Source: CAVQCJ01 sp963771835 (lineage in GTDB: Bacteria > Actinomycetota > Actinomycetes > Prado026). Taken from it: 64,000 nucleotides of DNA. A model generated the notes under the pieces. The model worked only from the letters and a program-made list of their open reading frames with translations. It was not told the DNA's origin and searched no databases. A program made the translations under genes and the position numbers. This document shows, in pieces, positions 18,112 to 26,545 of the stretch. Positions within the stretch are counted from its first letter, which is position 1; every line of letters begins with the position of its first letter. The stretch is taken from the NCBI GenBank assembly GCA_963771835.1, contig CAVYVA010000002.1, positions 1,116,001 to 1,180,000 of the forward strand, written 5' to 3'.

Positions 18112-19888
18112 TCACGACTCTCGCCCGTCGGCGCAGGCCTCCACAGCTGCTGAGACGGTTGCGTGGAAGTGATCGGCCCCGACCAGGTCGGCGAGGCCGG
18201 TGTCTTCGAGCTGCTCCCGCAGCTCGTCGGTCGAGCGGGCGATCTCGAAGGTGATGTTGCGGCTGCGCAGACCCTCGTAGACCTCCCGGACCGCGACGAC
18301 CGCGCTGGCATCGACCCCGCCGATCGCGGCAGCGTCGAGCACGAGGTGGTGCACGGGTCTGGGCGCCCCGTCCACCGCGGCCCAGACCCGACGCTTGAAG
18401 AAGTGCGCGTTGGCGAAGAAGAGCCGTTCCTGGATCCGGTAGACGACCACTCCGGGTGTGACCCCGGCGTCCGGGTGGGTGCCCAGGTCCGCGTACCGGT
18501 TCTCGGCTGCGGAGTACCCCAGGACCGCGTCGTTCGGGGTCGCGGTCCGGCGGACCACGTCGATGATGGACAGCGCCACCGCCGCCGCGATGGCAGGCAG
18601 GACGCCGATGACGATGACGAACAGGGCCGTGATCCCGGCGATGCCGACCTCGACCCGGCTGCTGCGGGACAGCTCCCGCCACTGCTCGGGGTTGATCAGC
18701 TTCAGCGACGCGAACACGATCACCGCACCCAGCACGGCCGTCGGCAGGTAGCGGATGGGGCCGGTGAGGAACAGCAAGATGACGCCGATGGCCCCGAACC
18801 CGACCAGACCGCTGACCTGGCTGGTCGCGTTCATCGAGTCGTTGACCGCGGTGCGCGACCCGCTGGTGCCGATGGGCATGCCCTGGGTGAAGCCGGCCGC
18901 GATGCTCGCGGCACTGAACGTCAGCAGCTCCTGGTCGGCGTCCACTGTCTCGCCGTGGCGGGCGGCGAACGAGCGAGCCGTCAGGATCGAGTCGGAGAAG
19001 CTCACCAGGAAGATCGCCACCGCGGGCCCGGCCAGGGACAGCCACTGGGATCCGCTGAGGTGCGGACGGGCGAACGACGGCAGGCCGGACGGGATCGACC
19101 CGGTCACCGAGACCCCGTGGGCAGCCAGGTCGAGCAGGGCGGACACCACGATGCCGAGGACGACCACGAGCAGGGCTCCCGGCCATCGCGGCAGGAAGTG
19201 ACCCGATCACGAGCAGCACGATCAGGGTGACTCCGCCCACGGCCAGCGTCGCGGGGTTGACGTCGCCGACATGGCGGAGGATGTCCACGGTGGCCCGGAC
19301 CGCATCGTCGAAGCCCGTGGAGATACCGGTCAGCTTCCCGAGCTGGCCGAGGATCATCACGATCGCGACACCGGTGATGTAACCGACCAGGACCGACTGG
19401 GAGAAGTAGTCGGCGATCCAGCCCAGGCGCACCAGCCGTGCGACCAGGAACACCCCGCCGACGACGACCGCCAGCGCGGAGGCAAGGGCGGTGTACTCCG
19501 CAGATCCGGTGGCCGCCAACGGCGCCAGGGCACTTGCTACCAGCAGGGCCACCGCCCCTTCCGGCCCCACGACGACCCGAGGCGCCGACCCCAGCAGCGC
19601 GTACGCCAGGACCGGCAGCAGCAGGGTGTACAGACCCGCCGTGACGGGGAGCCCGGCCAGCTCCGCGTAGGCCATCGACGCGGGCAGCGCGAGGGCGGCC
19701 ACCGTCAGGCCCGCAACGGCGTCCACCCGGAGCCGGCCGAGCGAGTAGCCCCGCACCGACTGCACGAACGGGACGTAGCGGCTCGCCAACGGCGGCTTGC
19801 TCGACGAGGCGAAGGGAGAGCGTCCCTCGTAGGCCTCCGAGGCGGGAAGCAGCGGGATGTCGGGGCCACCTCCCGGTCGCTCCGGCAC
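18112..19888 (-). pseudogene. SulP-family anion transporter with STAS domain (single frameshift near 19200)
   Basis: Two frames together give a complete SulP transporter. The first (19888 to about 19205) holds the N-terminal membrane half (VDAVAGLTVAALALPASMAY, VVGPEGAVALLVAS). The second (about 19197 to 18112) continues FLPRWPGALLVVVLGI, then the C-terminal membrane half and a cytoplasmic STAS domain (HLVLDAAAIGGVDASAV). One extra base in 19198-19204 separates them. The GTG start at 19888 is preceded by GGGGAGG. Sulfate or bicarbonate are possible substrates. The gene is either a recent pseudogene or intact with a sequence error; no stop codons other than the shift disturb it. Confidence 0.85.
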
Positions 19889-19924
19889 GACATCACCTCC
19901 CCGGGAACGCAAGGGCCAGCCAGT

Positions 19925-20158
19925 CTAGAAGCGGAACTGGTCCTGCAGGCTGAGCAGCTCGCCCGGTGTGCAGCCGACGGCGTCGCAGATGGCGGTCAGC
20001 GTGCTGAACCGGAGCGCGCGGGCATGGCCGTTCTTCAGGATCGACAGGTTCGCCACGGTCACGCCGACTCTCGCGGAGAGCTCGACCAGGGTCATGCCCC
20101 GCGCCACGAGAAGCTCGTCCAGGTGCACCTCGATGCGGTGCTCGAGGGCCTCGCCCAT
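19925..20158 (-). CDS. XRE-family (Cro/C1-type) regulator, short form
   Basis: This 77-residue protein is essentially one helix-turn-helix domain (MTLVELSARVGVTVANLSIL... CDAVGCTPGELL). It matches the short YozG-like regulators that are regularly paired with DUF2975 membrane proteins. Its ATG overlaps the stop of the DUF2975 gene by one base (TGATG). It probably regulates the pair; a palindromic site lies just upstream of the DUF2975 start. Confidence 0.9.
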   Translation of the reverse strand: MGEALEHRIEVHLDELLVARGMTLVELSARVGVTVANLSILKNGHARALRFSTLTAICDAVGCTPGELLSLQDQFRF

Positions 20159-20784
20159 CAGATGACCGTGTCCAGCTCGGCCCGCATCGCGACGCCACGG
20201 GCGATGAGCTGGGCGAACGCGGCGAAGATGAACCCGACGGCGAGCCATCCGAAGGGGGACCAGCGAGGTCCCACCGCCGTGCCGGACTCGAGCACGGTGG
20301 CCGTCAGCGCCCAGTTCGCGGCGTTGCTCACCGCCCACACGCCCACTCCACCGAACGCGGTGATCTTCGCGACCACCGTCAGCTCCCGGGCGGTCTTCGC
20401 CGTGAACGGGTCGCTGTCCTGCGCGGACCGCAGCACGTTGCGCAGCCGCCGCGCTACCTCGGCCACCAGCAGCAGACCCGGGACCGTCGTCGCGAGGTAG
20501 ATCATCCGCTGGGCGAGGGACGGGTCCGTGATCTTGAGGACGATCCAGCCTGCCGGGTCGAGCACGACCCCGTGCACGATCCCGCCGGCGACGGCGCTGC
20601 TGCCGGATCCCGGCAACGAGGCGGTCGGCAGATCCACCGTCACCGGCGACCCCGGGATGAAGCCGATGACCAGCAACGCCACTGCCAGGCACAGCGCGGC
20701 GATGTACACGAACGTCGCCGTGCCGCGCAGCCGCGGCAGCCACCTGTCCAACCGACCGTTCTGCATCCCAACCACCCAACGCAT
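20158..20784 (-). CDS. DUF2975 membrane protein
   Basis: The roughly 208-residue protein has four hydrophobic helices and the DUF2975 layout, including a DPFTAKTARELTVVAKITAFG loop between helices 2 and 3. Its function is unknown; with its XRE partner it forms a very common two-gene cassette. Starts at 20784 (ATG), 20790 (TTG) and 20766 (ATG) are possible, and no strong ribosome-binding site separates them. The start region overlaps the open end of the GMC oxidoreductase frame, which suggests that the latter is misread at its 3' end. Confidence 0.85.
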   Translation of the reverse strand: MRWVVGMQNGRLDRWLPRLRGTATFVYIAALCLAVALLVIGFIPGSPVTVDLPTASLPGSGSSAVAGGIVHGVVLDPAGWIVLKITDPSLAQRMIYLATTVPGLLLVAEVARRLRNVLRSAQDSDPFTAKTARELTVVAKITAFGGVGVWAVSNAANWALTATVLESGTAVGPRWSPFGWLAVGFIFAAFAQLIARGVAMRAELDTVI

Positions 20785-22619
20785 CGACAAACGATATGGA
20801 TATCGAGGAACGATATGGTCGTCGGGACACTTCCGTCAATCCGAGCTGCCAGGCGCCCGCGGCCCCCGCACGCACGGCCGGCGAAGCCGGACGGATCGGA
20901 CGCCACCTGCCGGTAGGGCTGGTCCGGTGCCGGGCGCGGGTCGAGGTCACCTCGGTTGGGCCAGAGCGCGAAGGCCCGCTCGGCCATGGCCGTGATCGTC
21001 AGGGAGGGGTTGACCCCCAGGTTGGCCGACACGGTGGAGCCGTCGGCCACGTGGAGGCCGGGGTAGTTCCACACCCGTGCGTACGGATCCACCACACCTG
21101 AGCGCGGGGAGGGACCGATCACGCACCCGCCGAGGAAGTGCGCGGTCATCGGGAGGTCGAACAGGTCCGTCACAGAACCTGCGGCCGCAGCCGGCACACC
21201 GGTGCGTTCCTGGAGCTTCTCCGCGAGCCTGCGGATGGCTCGGTGGCCAGCCGGGATCCAGCTCGGGCTGGGTGTCCCGTGCCCCGCGCTCGACGTGAGC
21301 CGCCAGCCCGCGGCGATCCTGCGGCGCTTCGGCCGCACCGTGATCGAGTTGTCCAGCGGCTGCATGACCAGCCCGATCACCGCCCGTTCGGAGAACCGCC
21401 GGGCCGGGGACGGCAGCAGGAACCGGACCCGGGCCGGATGCGCCATCAGCTCGCCGAGCATCCTGGTGAAGCGGCCGCCCTTGGCTCCGTCGGGTCGCCC
21501 GTCGGCCATCAGCGTGACCAGGGAACCCATCGCGTTCGAACCGCGGCCGTAGCGCACGTTCTCGATGTGGGTGTCCGCATCGGGGTGGAACGAGGATGTG
21601 ATCGCCACCCCGCGGGTCAGGTCGACGCCTCGCGGGACCGACCTGCTCATCGCGCCCACCAGCGCCTCGGAGTTGGTCCGGGTGAGGTCGCCGAGCCGGT
21701 CGGAGAGCCGTGGGAGCGCGCCGGTCGCCTTCATCCGGTGCAGCAGCGACTGCGTCCCCCACGTCCCCGCCGACAGCACCACGTCCCGCGCGGTGACGGT
21801 CTGCAGGTCCTTGTCCACCCAGGCTCCCGTCCGCTCGCTGGTGACCCGCCAACCTCGAGCGAGGTCGGCGGGGTCGACGGGGCGGACATCGACAACCGTG
21901 CGCAGGGGTTCGATGTGCACGCCGAGCCGCTCGGCGAGCGCGAGGTAGTTCTTGACGAGCGTGTTCTTGGCCCCCACCCGGCAGCCGACCATGCAGTTGC
22001 CGCACTGGGTGCAGCCGGTGCGCGCCGGCCCGACTCCGCCGAAGAACGGGTCGGGCACCGTGCTGCCGGGCTCGGCGGCGCCGTCGCGACCGAAGAACAC
22101 CCCGACCGGGGTCTTGCGGAAGGTGTGCCCCACGCCCAAGGACTCGGCCGTCTCCCGCATCAGCTCCTCGACCGGCCCTTCGCAGGGGTTCTCGTCGACG
22201 ACGCCCAGCATCCGCTCGGCCTGGCGGTAGTAAGGAGCGAGCTCGGCGGCCCAATCGGTGATGTCACCCCACTGCGGATCGGTGAAGAACTGCGCGGGCG
22301 GCACGTACAGGACGTTGGCGTAGACCAGCGAACCGCCGCCGACGCCCGCACCCGCAAGGATCAGCACGTCGTTGAGCCAGTGGATGCGCTGGACGCCGAA
22401 CCACCTGAGCCGAGGCACCCACAGGTACTTGCTGAGCCGCCAGGACGTGGTGGGCAGGTCGGCGTCGGCGAACCGCCGCCCGGCCTCGAGGACGAGCACG
22501 TCGTACTGCTTCTCGGCCAGACGCAGCGCCGCGACGCTGCCACCGAACCCCGACCCCACGACCACGACGTCCCGGTCGAAGGCGGGCGGCTGGCCGGTCA
22601 CGGGGTGCGCAGCAGTCAC
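20640..22619 (-). CDS. GMC-family FAD oxidoreductase with a CxxCxxCxxxC cluster (3' end uncertain)
   Basis: This is a flavin-dependent dehydrogenase/oxidase. The GTG at 22619 follows AGGAGGA. The FAD-binding motif VVVVGSGFGGSVAALRLAE lies near residues 18-36. A CTQCGNCMVGC cluster near residue 203 is characteristic of a GMC subgroup and could hold an iron-sulfur cluster. The C-terminal GMC signature (HVADGSTVSANLGVNPSLTI) is intact. After DPRPAPDQPYRQVAS, the frame runs on for about 75 residues of low-complexity sequence to 20640 and into the next gene. A lost stop or a small frameshift near 20840-20940 is likely; the native end is probably near 20830-20860. The substrate may be an alcohol or sterol. 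Confidence 0.82.
   Translation of the reverse strand: MTAAHPVTGQPPAFDRDVVVVGSGFGGSVAALRLAEKQYDVLVLEAGRRFADADLPTTSWRLSKYLWVPRLRWFGVQRIHWLNDVLILAGAGVGGGSLVYANVLYVPPAQFFTDPQWGDITDWAAELAPYYRQAERMLGVVDENPCEGPVEELMRETAESLGVGHTFRKTPVGVFFGRDGAAEPGSTVPDPFFGGVGPARTGCTQCGNCMVGCRVGAKNTLVKNYLALAERLGVHIEPLRTVVDVRPVDPADLARGWRVTSERTGAWVDKDLQTVTARDVVLSAGTWGTQSLLHRMKATGALPRLSDRLGDLTRTNSEALVGAMSRSVPRGVDLTRGVAITSSFHPDADTHIENVRYGRGSNAMGSLVTLMADGRPDGAKGGRFTRMLGELMAHPARVRFLLPSPARRFSERAVIGLVMQPLDNSITVRPKRRRIAAGWRLTSSAGHGTPSPSWIPAGHRAIRRLAEKLQERTGVPAAAAGSVTDLFDLPMTAHFLGGCVIGPSPRSGVVDPYARVWNYPGLHVADGSTVSANLGVNPSLTITAMAERAFALWPNRGDLDPRPAPDQPYRQVASDPSGFAGRACGGRGRLAARIDGSVPTTISFLDIHIVCRCVGWLGCRTVGWTGGCRGCAARRRSCTSPRCAWQWRCWSSASSRGRR
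20790..20818. promoter_or_regulatory. Repeated palindromic operator before the DUF2975-XRE pair
   Basis: AACGATATGG occurs twice, at 20790-20799 and 20809-20818, and between them CGATATGGATATCG is a palindrome (CGATAT/ATATCG). The A/T-rich cluster stands out in a very GC-rich background and lies directly before the start of the DUF2975 gene. It is a good candidate for the XRE protein's own binding site and the promoter -10 region. Confidence 0.65.
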
Positions 22620-22760
22620 CGCGTCCTCCTCTGGTCGGTGCACCGCATGCAGGTGCCGAGCCTCGAGCGCTGCTTTACCCTCTGCCCTGGAGCCGGGCCA
22701 GGACGAGGGTCTTACGTCCCAGGCCGCAGGCGGGCCCAGGCAGGGAGGCGAGGACACGGT

Positions 22761-23678
22761 ATGTCCGGGTTGCGCCGGTACCGGGGGTTCATGGCGGACA
22801 GCGCACGGTGGGAGCGCTTCGAGTTCCGCCCCGATGACGTGGTGATCTCCACGCCCTCGAAGTGCGGCACGACGTGGATGCAGTCGATCGTCGGGATGCT
22901 TCTGCTCGACCGCGTCGATCTCGGTGCCCCGATCAGCACCATCTCGCCGTGGCTCGACATGCTGCTCCGCTCGGACGAGGAGACCTTCGACCTTCTCGAC
23001 CGGCAGTCGCACCGCCGGTTCGTCAAGACCCACACGCCGCTGGACGGGGTCCCGCGGCACGACTCGGTCACGTACATCGCCGTCGCTCGTCATCCGCTGG
23101 ACGTGGCGCTGTCCGACCGCGACCACAGGGAGAACATGCGGACCGACCATGCGGTCGAGCTACGGGTCACCGCGACGGGCCCGGGCGGCCCCACGGTCCG
23201 CACCGCCGACCCGGCGCCGGACGAGCCGGCGGCGTACCTGCGATGGTTCATCGACAACGAGGAGCAGCCCACAGGCAGCGGGCCGAACGGGCTGGACGAC
23301 TACTGCCAGCAGATCCGGACGTACTGGGACGCCCGGGATGCGCCGAATGTCCACCTGTTCCACTACGCCGACATGTGGGCCGACCTGGACGGTGAGATGC
23401 GGGCGGTGGCGGCGGCCCTCGGGGTCCCGGTCGACGAGGACCGGTGGCCGGAGTTCGTGGACGCGGCCGGGCTGGCGTCGATGCGGTCGCGGGCCGCTCA
23501 CACCGCGCCCGAGGCGCACCTGGACCTGTGGGAGTCCGCCGAACAGTTCTTCCGCTCCGGCGGCACCCGCGCCTGGCCGTCGTTGCTGACCGCCGACGAG
23601 ATCTCCCACTTCCACGAACGTCTGGGCACGCTCGCCGGCGACGCGGCGGGATGGGCCACCCGCGGTCGGTCGGGCTGA
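22761..23678 (+). CDS. PAPS-dependent sulfotransferase
   Basis: The 305-residue protein is a cytosolic-type sulfotransferase. The 5'-phosphosulfate loop is STPSKCGTTWMQS near residue 34 (consensus PKSGTTW, here with Cys) and the 3'-phosphate-binding motif is VARHPLDVALSDRDH near residue 110. The acceptor is unknown; small alcohols, steroids or phenols are typical. GGAGGCGAGGA lies before the ATG. It diverges from the GMC oxidoreductase, so the two could modify the same small molecule; that is only suggested by position. Confidence 0.85.
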   Translation: MSGLRRYRGFMADSARWERFEFRPDDVVISTPSKCGTTWMQSIVGMLLLDRVDLGAPISTISPWLDMLLRSDEETFDLLDRQSHRRFVKTHTPLDGVPRHDSVTYIAVARHPLDVALSDRDHRENMRTDHAVELRVTATGPGGPTVRTADPAPDEPAAYLRWFIDNEEQPTGSGPNGLDDYCQQIRTYWDARDAPNVHLFHYADMWADLDGEMRAVAAALGVPVDEDRWPEFVDAAGLASMRSRAAHTAPEAHLDLWESAEQFFRSGGTRAWPSLLTADEISHFHERLGTLAGDAAGWATRGRSG

Positions 23679-23693
23679 CCTGTCCGGCCGGCG

Positions 23694-23711
23694 GCTCCGG
23701 CGGGCCGGAGC
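23694..23711. terminator. Hairpin between convergent sulfotransferase and SARP-like genes
   Basis: GCTCCGG and CCGGAGC form a perfect 7-bp stem with a CGGG tetraloop in the short gap between two convergent genes. No T-run follows, which is usual for GC-rich actinobacterial terminators. It could serve both strands. Confidence 0.5.
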
Positions 23712-23735
23712 TTGCCCGGGGCGAGCGAACGCGCC

Positions 23736-24494
23736 CTAGGACCGGTCGTCCCGCAGAAGCGCCTGGTACAGCTCGCGTGTCTCGGGCCCCGGTGCGACAC
23801 CGAGCTCACCGCGAAGGAGCATGCGCAGCGACTCGTAGGCGACGAGCGCCTCGGCCGTGTTGCCCTGGGCAGCAAGCGCGCGCATGAGCGTGCGGTGCCC
23901 GCTCTCCCGGAACGGTGCGGCCATGACCAGCTCGCGCGCGGCTCGCTCGGCGGTGGCGAGCTCGGTGCTGCCCAGGTGCAAGGCCGCAGTGGCGTAGGTC
24001 TCGAGAGCGCGCACGTACATCTCCTCCAGCTCGCGACGTACCGGGGTGGCCCACTCCAGCTCTTCGTCGGGCAGGAAGCCGCGTCCGGCGACGAACAGGC
24101 TGATCTGCGCCGCGCCCCACGCGCGGCCCCACTCGCCGAGCGCGAGTGCGGATTCGGCGCGATGGACGCCGTCACGGGCGGCCTCGAGGTCGACCCACGA
24201 GTCGGCCGGCAGGGTCAGCTGGACCGAACCGCGAGAGGAGACCAGGTCCGGTCCGAGAGCAGTGCGCAGCTTGGAGACGAGTGCGTACACCGCGGCGTCG
24301 GCCGCCTGCGGCGGATCGTTCGGCCACAGCGCTTCCACCAAGCGGTCCCGGCTCAGCCCGTCGTTGCGTCGCAGCACGAGGTACGTGAGCAGCAGCCGGC
24401 CCTGGCGACCGGGCAGGCGCGCCTCGCGGCGCTCACCGTCCACCTCGACGGCCAGTCGCCCGCACACCTGGATGCGGATCCGGGATGAGTCCAT
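23736..24494 (-). CDS. BTAD/SARP-type transcriptional regulator
   Basis: This 252-residue protein has an N-terminal winged-helix domain (RIQVCGRLAVEVDGERRE... LPGRQGRLLLTYLVLRRND) followed by a bacterial transcriptional activation domain of TPR-like helices (LEEMYVRALETYATAALHLG). This is the minimal SARP architecture of pathway-specific activators. The ATG at 24494 is preferred; a GTG sits two codons earlier. It is divergent from the DUF1059 and methyltransferase genes, which are its likely targets. No tandem heptamer repeat was recognised in the 65-bp gap. Confidence 0.87.
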   Translation of the reverse strand: MDSSRIRIQVCGRLAVEVDGERREARLPGRQGRLLLTYLVLRRNDGLSRDRLVEALWPNDPPQAADAAVYALVSKLRTALGPDLVSSRGSVQLTLPADSWVDLEAARDGVHRAESALALGEWGRAWGAAQISLFVAGRGFLPDEELEWATPVRRELEEMYVRALETYATAALHLGSTELATAERAARELVMAAPFRESGHRTLMRALAAQGNTAEALVAYESLRMLLRGELGVAPGPETRELYQALLRDDRS

Positions 24495-24559
24495 GATCAC
24501 CCCAAGGTCCCACCAAGGCTGCTCCGGTAGCCATGGTTCCGGCAGACGAGAGGCTGAAC

Positions 24560-24718
24560 ATGTCCAAGCTCATCCGATGCGAGTGCGGGTACGTTGCGAG
24601 GGGCGACGACGACCAGCAGGTCGTCGCGGCCATCGAGGCGCACATGGCCACAGACCACCCGGCCCTGCTCGCGCAGGTCGACCGTTCGGACATCTTCGGC
24701 TGGATCGAAGCGGACTGA
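24560..24718 (+). CDS. DUF1059 small protein
   Basis: The 52-residue protein MSKLIRCECGYVARG... has the DUF1059 layout: a Cys-x-Cys-Gly start, a central helix (VVAAIEAHM) and the His of TDHPAL. Function is unknown; the Cys/His set could bind metal. It lies 18 bp before the methyltransferase gene on the same strand and is probably co-transcribed with it. Confidence 0.82.
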   Translation: MSKLIRCECGYVARGDDDQQVVAAIEAHMATDHPALLAQVDRSDIFGWIEAD

Positions 24719-24736
24719 CACGTCTGGGAGGACCCG

Positions 24737-25630
24737 ATGACCAGCACCTCGGCCGTGCCCCCGAGCTCGGCGACCACGTTCGACCCGCAGCGCTACAAGA
24801 AGACGACGACCGACCAGTGGCAGGCTGCCGCCGCCGCCTGGCACGGCTGGGGCTCGGTGATCGACACCTGGCTGGGCGAGGCCACCGAGGTGATGCTCGA
24901 CCTCGCCGGAGTGACCGAGGGCGGCCAGGTGCTGGACGTCGCGGCGGGGGCCGGAGGGCAGAGCATCGCCGCGGCGCGCCGGGTCGGACCGAGCGGCCGC
25001 GTGCTGGCCACCGACATCAGCTCGCACCTGCTCGACTACGCCGACCACGCTGCGCGCACGGCGGGGCTGTCGGACGTCATCGCCACCCGGGTCATGGACG
25101 GTGAGGACCTCGACGTCGACGCCGGCCGCTTCGACTCGGTCATCTCCCGGGTGGGCCTCATCTACTTCCCCGACCGGCAGCGGGCCCTGGCGGGCATGCG
25201 TCGCGCGCTCCGCCCGGGCGGTCGGGTCTCGGCGGTCACGTACTCGACGCCCGAGGCGAACAGGTTCTTCTCGATCCCGGTCTCGGTGATCCGGGCCGAG
25301 GCTCAGCTGCCCCCGCCGGCGCCCGGCCAGCCGGGTCCGTTCAGCCTGGGCTCGGTCGAGGTGCTCACCGATGCCCTCGAAGCCGCCGGCTTCACCGACG
25401 TCGAGGTGCGCCGGGTGCCCTCGCCGCTGCAGCTGCCGTCCGCCGCCGACTGCGTGCGGTTCGAGCGGGAGTCGTTCGGTGCGCTGCACCAGATGCTGGC
25501 CGGCCTCGACCCGCAGGCCCGCGAGCGGACCTGGACGCGGATCACCGAGGAGCTGTCGGTCTTCGACGGCCCGGACGGGTTCGTCGGCCCCTGCGAGATG
25601 CTCGTCGCCGGCGCCGCGAACCCGGGCTGA
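24737..25630 (+). CDS. Class I SAM-dependent methyltransferase
   Basis: The 297-residue enzyme has the SAM-binding glycine loop VLDVAAGAGGQS near residue 75, the acidic residue of VLATDIS, and the post-motif PGGRVSAVTY. The overall layout is that of UbiE/Coq5-like methyltransferases. The C-terminal part (GSVEVLTDALEAAGFTDVEV) is typical. GGGAGG is upstream of the ATG. The substrate cannot be assigned. The linked SARP regulator hints at secondary metabolism, although no biosynthetic genes surround it. Confidence 0.87.
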   Translation: MTSTSAVPPSSATTFDPQRYKKTTTDQWQAAAAAWHGWGSVIDTWLGEATEVMLDLAGVTEGGQVLDVAAGAGGQSIAAARRVGPSGRVLATDISSHLLDYADHAARTAGLSDVIATRVMDGEDLDVDAGRFDSVISRVGLIYFPDRQRALAGMRRALRPGGRVSAVTYSTPEANRFFSIPVSVIRAEAQLPPPAPGQPGPFSLGSVEVLTDALEAAGFTDVEVRRVPSPLQLPSAADCVRFERESFGALHQMLAGLDPQARERTWTRITEELSVFDGPDGFVGPCEMLVAGAANPG

Positions 25631-25657
25631 GGCGGTCCCCAGCCGACCTGGCCGGGT

Positions 25658-26407
25658 CTACGCGGCGCGGTCCAGCCGCACGGCGCGGGGCCACACATCG
25701 GTGACGACCGCGTCGAGGTCGGGGACCGCCTGGCAGACGACAGACTCGACGGCGCGCACTCCGCGATCGCGCAGGTCGGTGACCGCCTCGCGCCAGCCGA
25801 CCAGGCTGTCCCACGACGGTGCCGCGTGCAGCGTCAGCAGCTCGCGCCGACCGTCGCCCGTGACGCCGACGGCGGTACGCACCGGAGTGCAGGCGACCCC
25901 ACCGTCCCGCGACCGCACGATCACCCGGTCGAAGGTCACGCTCGCGTACTCCTGCTGCAGCGGACGCCGGTGCCACGCAAGCATGTTGCGTGCGATCCCG
26001 GCGGCCACGAGCCCGGCCAGCCCCATGCTCACGACCGGGGGCCGGTAGACCCGGGCCAGCAGCGCGACGCACTCGGAGCGGTCCGCCCCGCGGGCGGCGA
26101 GCGGGACCGCGATCTGGTCGACCCCGACGACGCGACGCTGCCACTTGCCGACCGCGATCGGCTGGAACGTCCCCCACCGGTCGCGCGGCGCGTCGATGAC
26201 GACAGCGCCGAACGCGGTCCGGACGGTCTTGGAGCGGTAGCCGTTCCGGGCGTTGGCACGACCGGCTCCGGCCGGCGCCGGACCCGGCGGGTGGTCGAGG
26301 TGCTCGATCATCTCGGCCTCCAGCGCCGACTCCACGACGATGCGGATCACGTCGGCGAGCAGTCCGGTCCGCCAGTCCGGTGGAGGTGAAGGCGCCAGCG
26401 TGCTCAC
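25658..26407 (-). CDS. IS256-family transposase-derived protein, truncated and catalytically incomplete
   Basis: The 249-residue ORF corresponds to the N-terminal 60% of an IS256/mutator transposase. Diagnostic strings are ALEAEMIEHLDHP, NARNGYRSKTVRT, IDAPRDRWGTFQP and RPLQQEYASVTFDRVIV. The first catalytic Asp is kept (TFDRV), but the second, normally in VVCDGLKG, is replaced (VVCQAVPD), and the region with the catalytic Glu is absent because the protein stops after WPRAVRLDRAA. No terminal inverted repeats were found. The reading frame is uninterrupted despite the loss, so it is either a recent remnant or a domesticated DNA-binding protein. It follows the ATP-grasp gene on the same strand. 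Confidence 0.82.
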   Translation of the reverse strand: MSTLAPSPPPDWRTGLLADVIRIVVESALEAEMIEHLDHPPGPAPAGAGRANARNGYRSKTVRTAFGAVVIDAPRDRWGTFQPIAVGKWQRRVVGVDQIAVPLAARGADRSECVALLARVYRPPVVSMGLAGLVAAGIARNMLAWHRRPLQQEYASVTFDRVIVRSRDGGVACTPVRTAVGVTGDGRRELLTLHAAPSWDSLVGWREAVTDLRDRGVRAVESVVCQAVPDLDAVVTDVWPRAVRLDRAA

Positions 26408-26466
26408 GATCTGTCTCCTGTCTCCCGAATGGGACCCAGGCGAGAGTCGCGCCCTGAGGGGTGAGC

Positions 26467-26493
26467 GGACCTCACCCGAATCGGGTGAGGTCC
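26467..26493. terminator. Perfect 13-bp inverted repeat, strong hairpin (terminator or operator)
   Basis: GGACCTCACCCGA and its exact complement are separated by a single A. It lies in the gap between the ATP-grasp gene and the transposase-derived gene, both read leftwards, 53 bp after the former's stop. A hairpin this strong without a T-tract suits an actinobacterial terminator. The one-base centre and perfect symmetry are equally compatible with a dimeric repressor site controlling the transposase-derived gene. Confidence 0.6.
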
Positions 26494-26545
26494 CAGCGGG
26501 AGGGGTGTGCTGCTCCCGTGGGAGCCGGCGGGCCTGACCGACCGC

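Noticed and set aside
25658..26407. Calling a complete IS256 element
   Set aside because: The ORF covers only the N-terminal part of the transposase and lacks terminal repeats.
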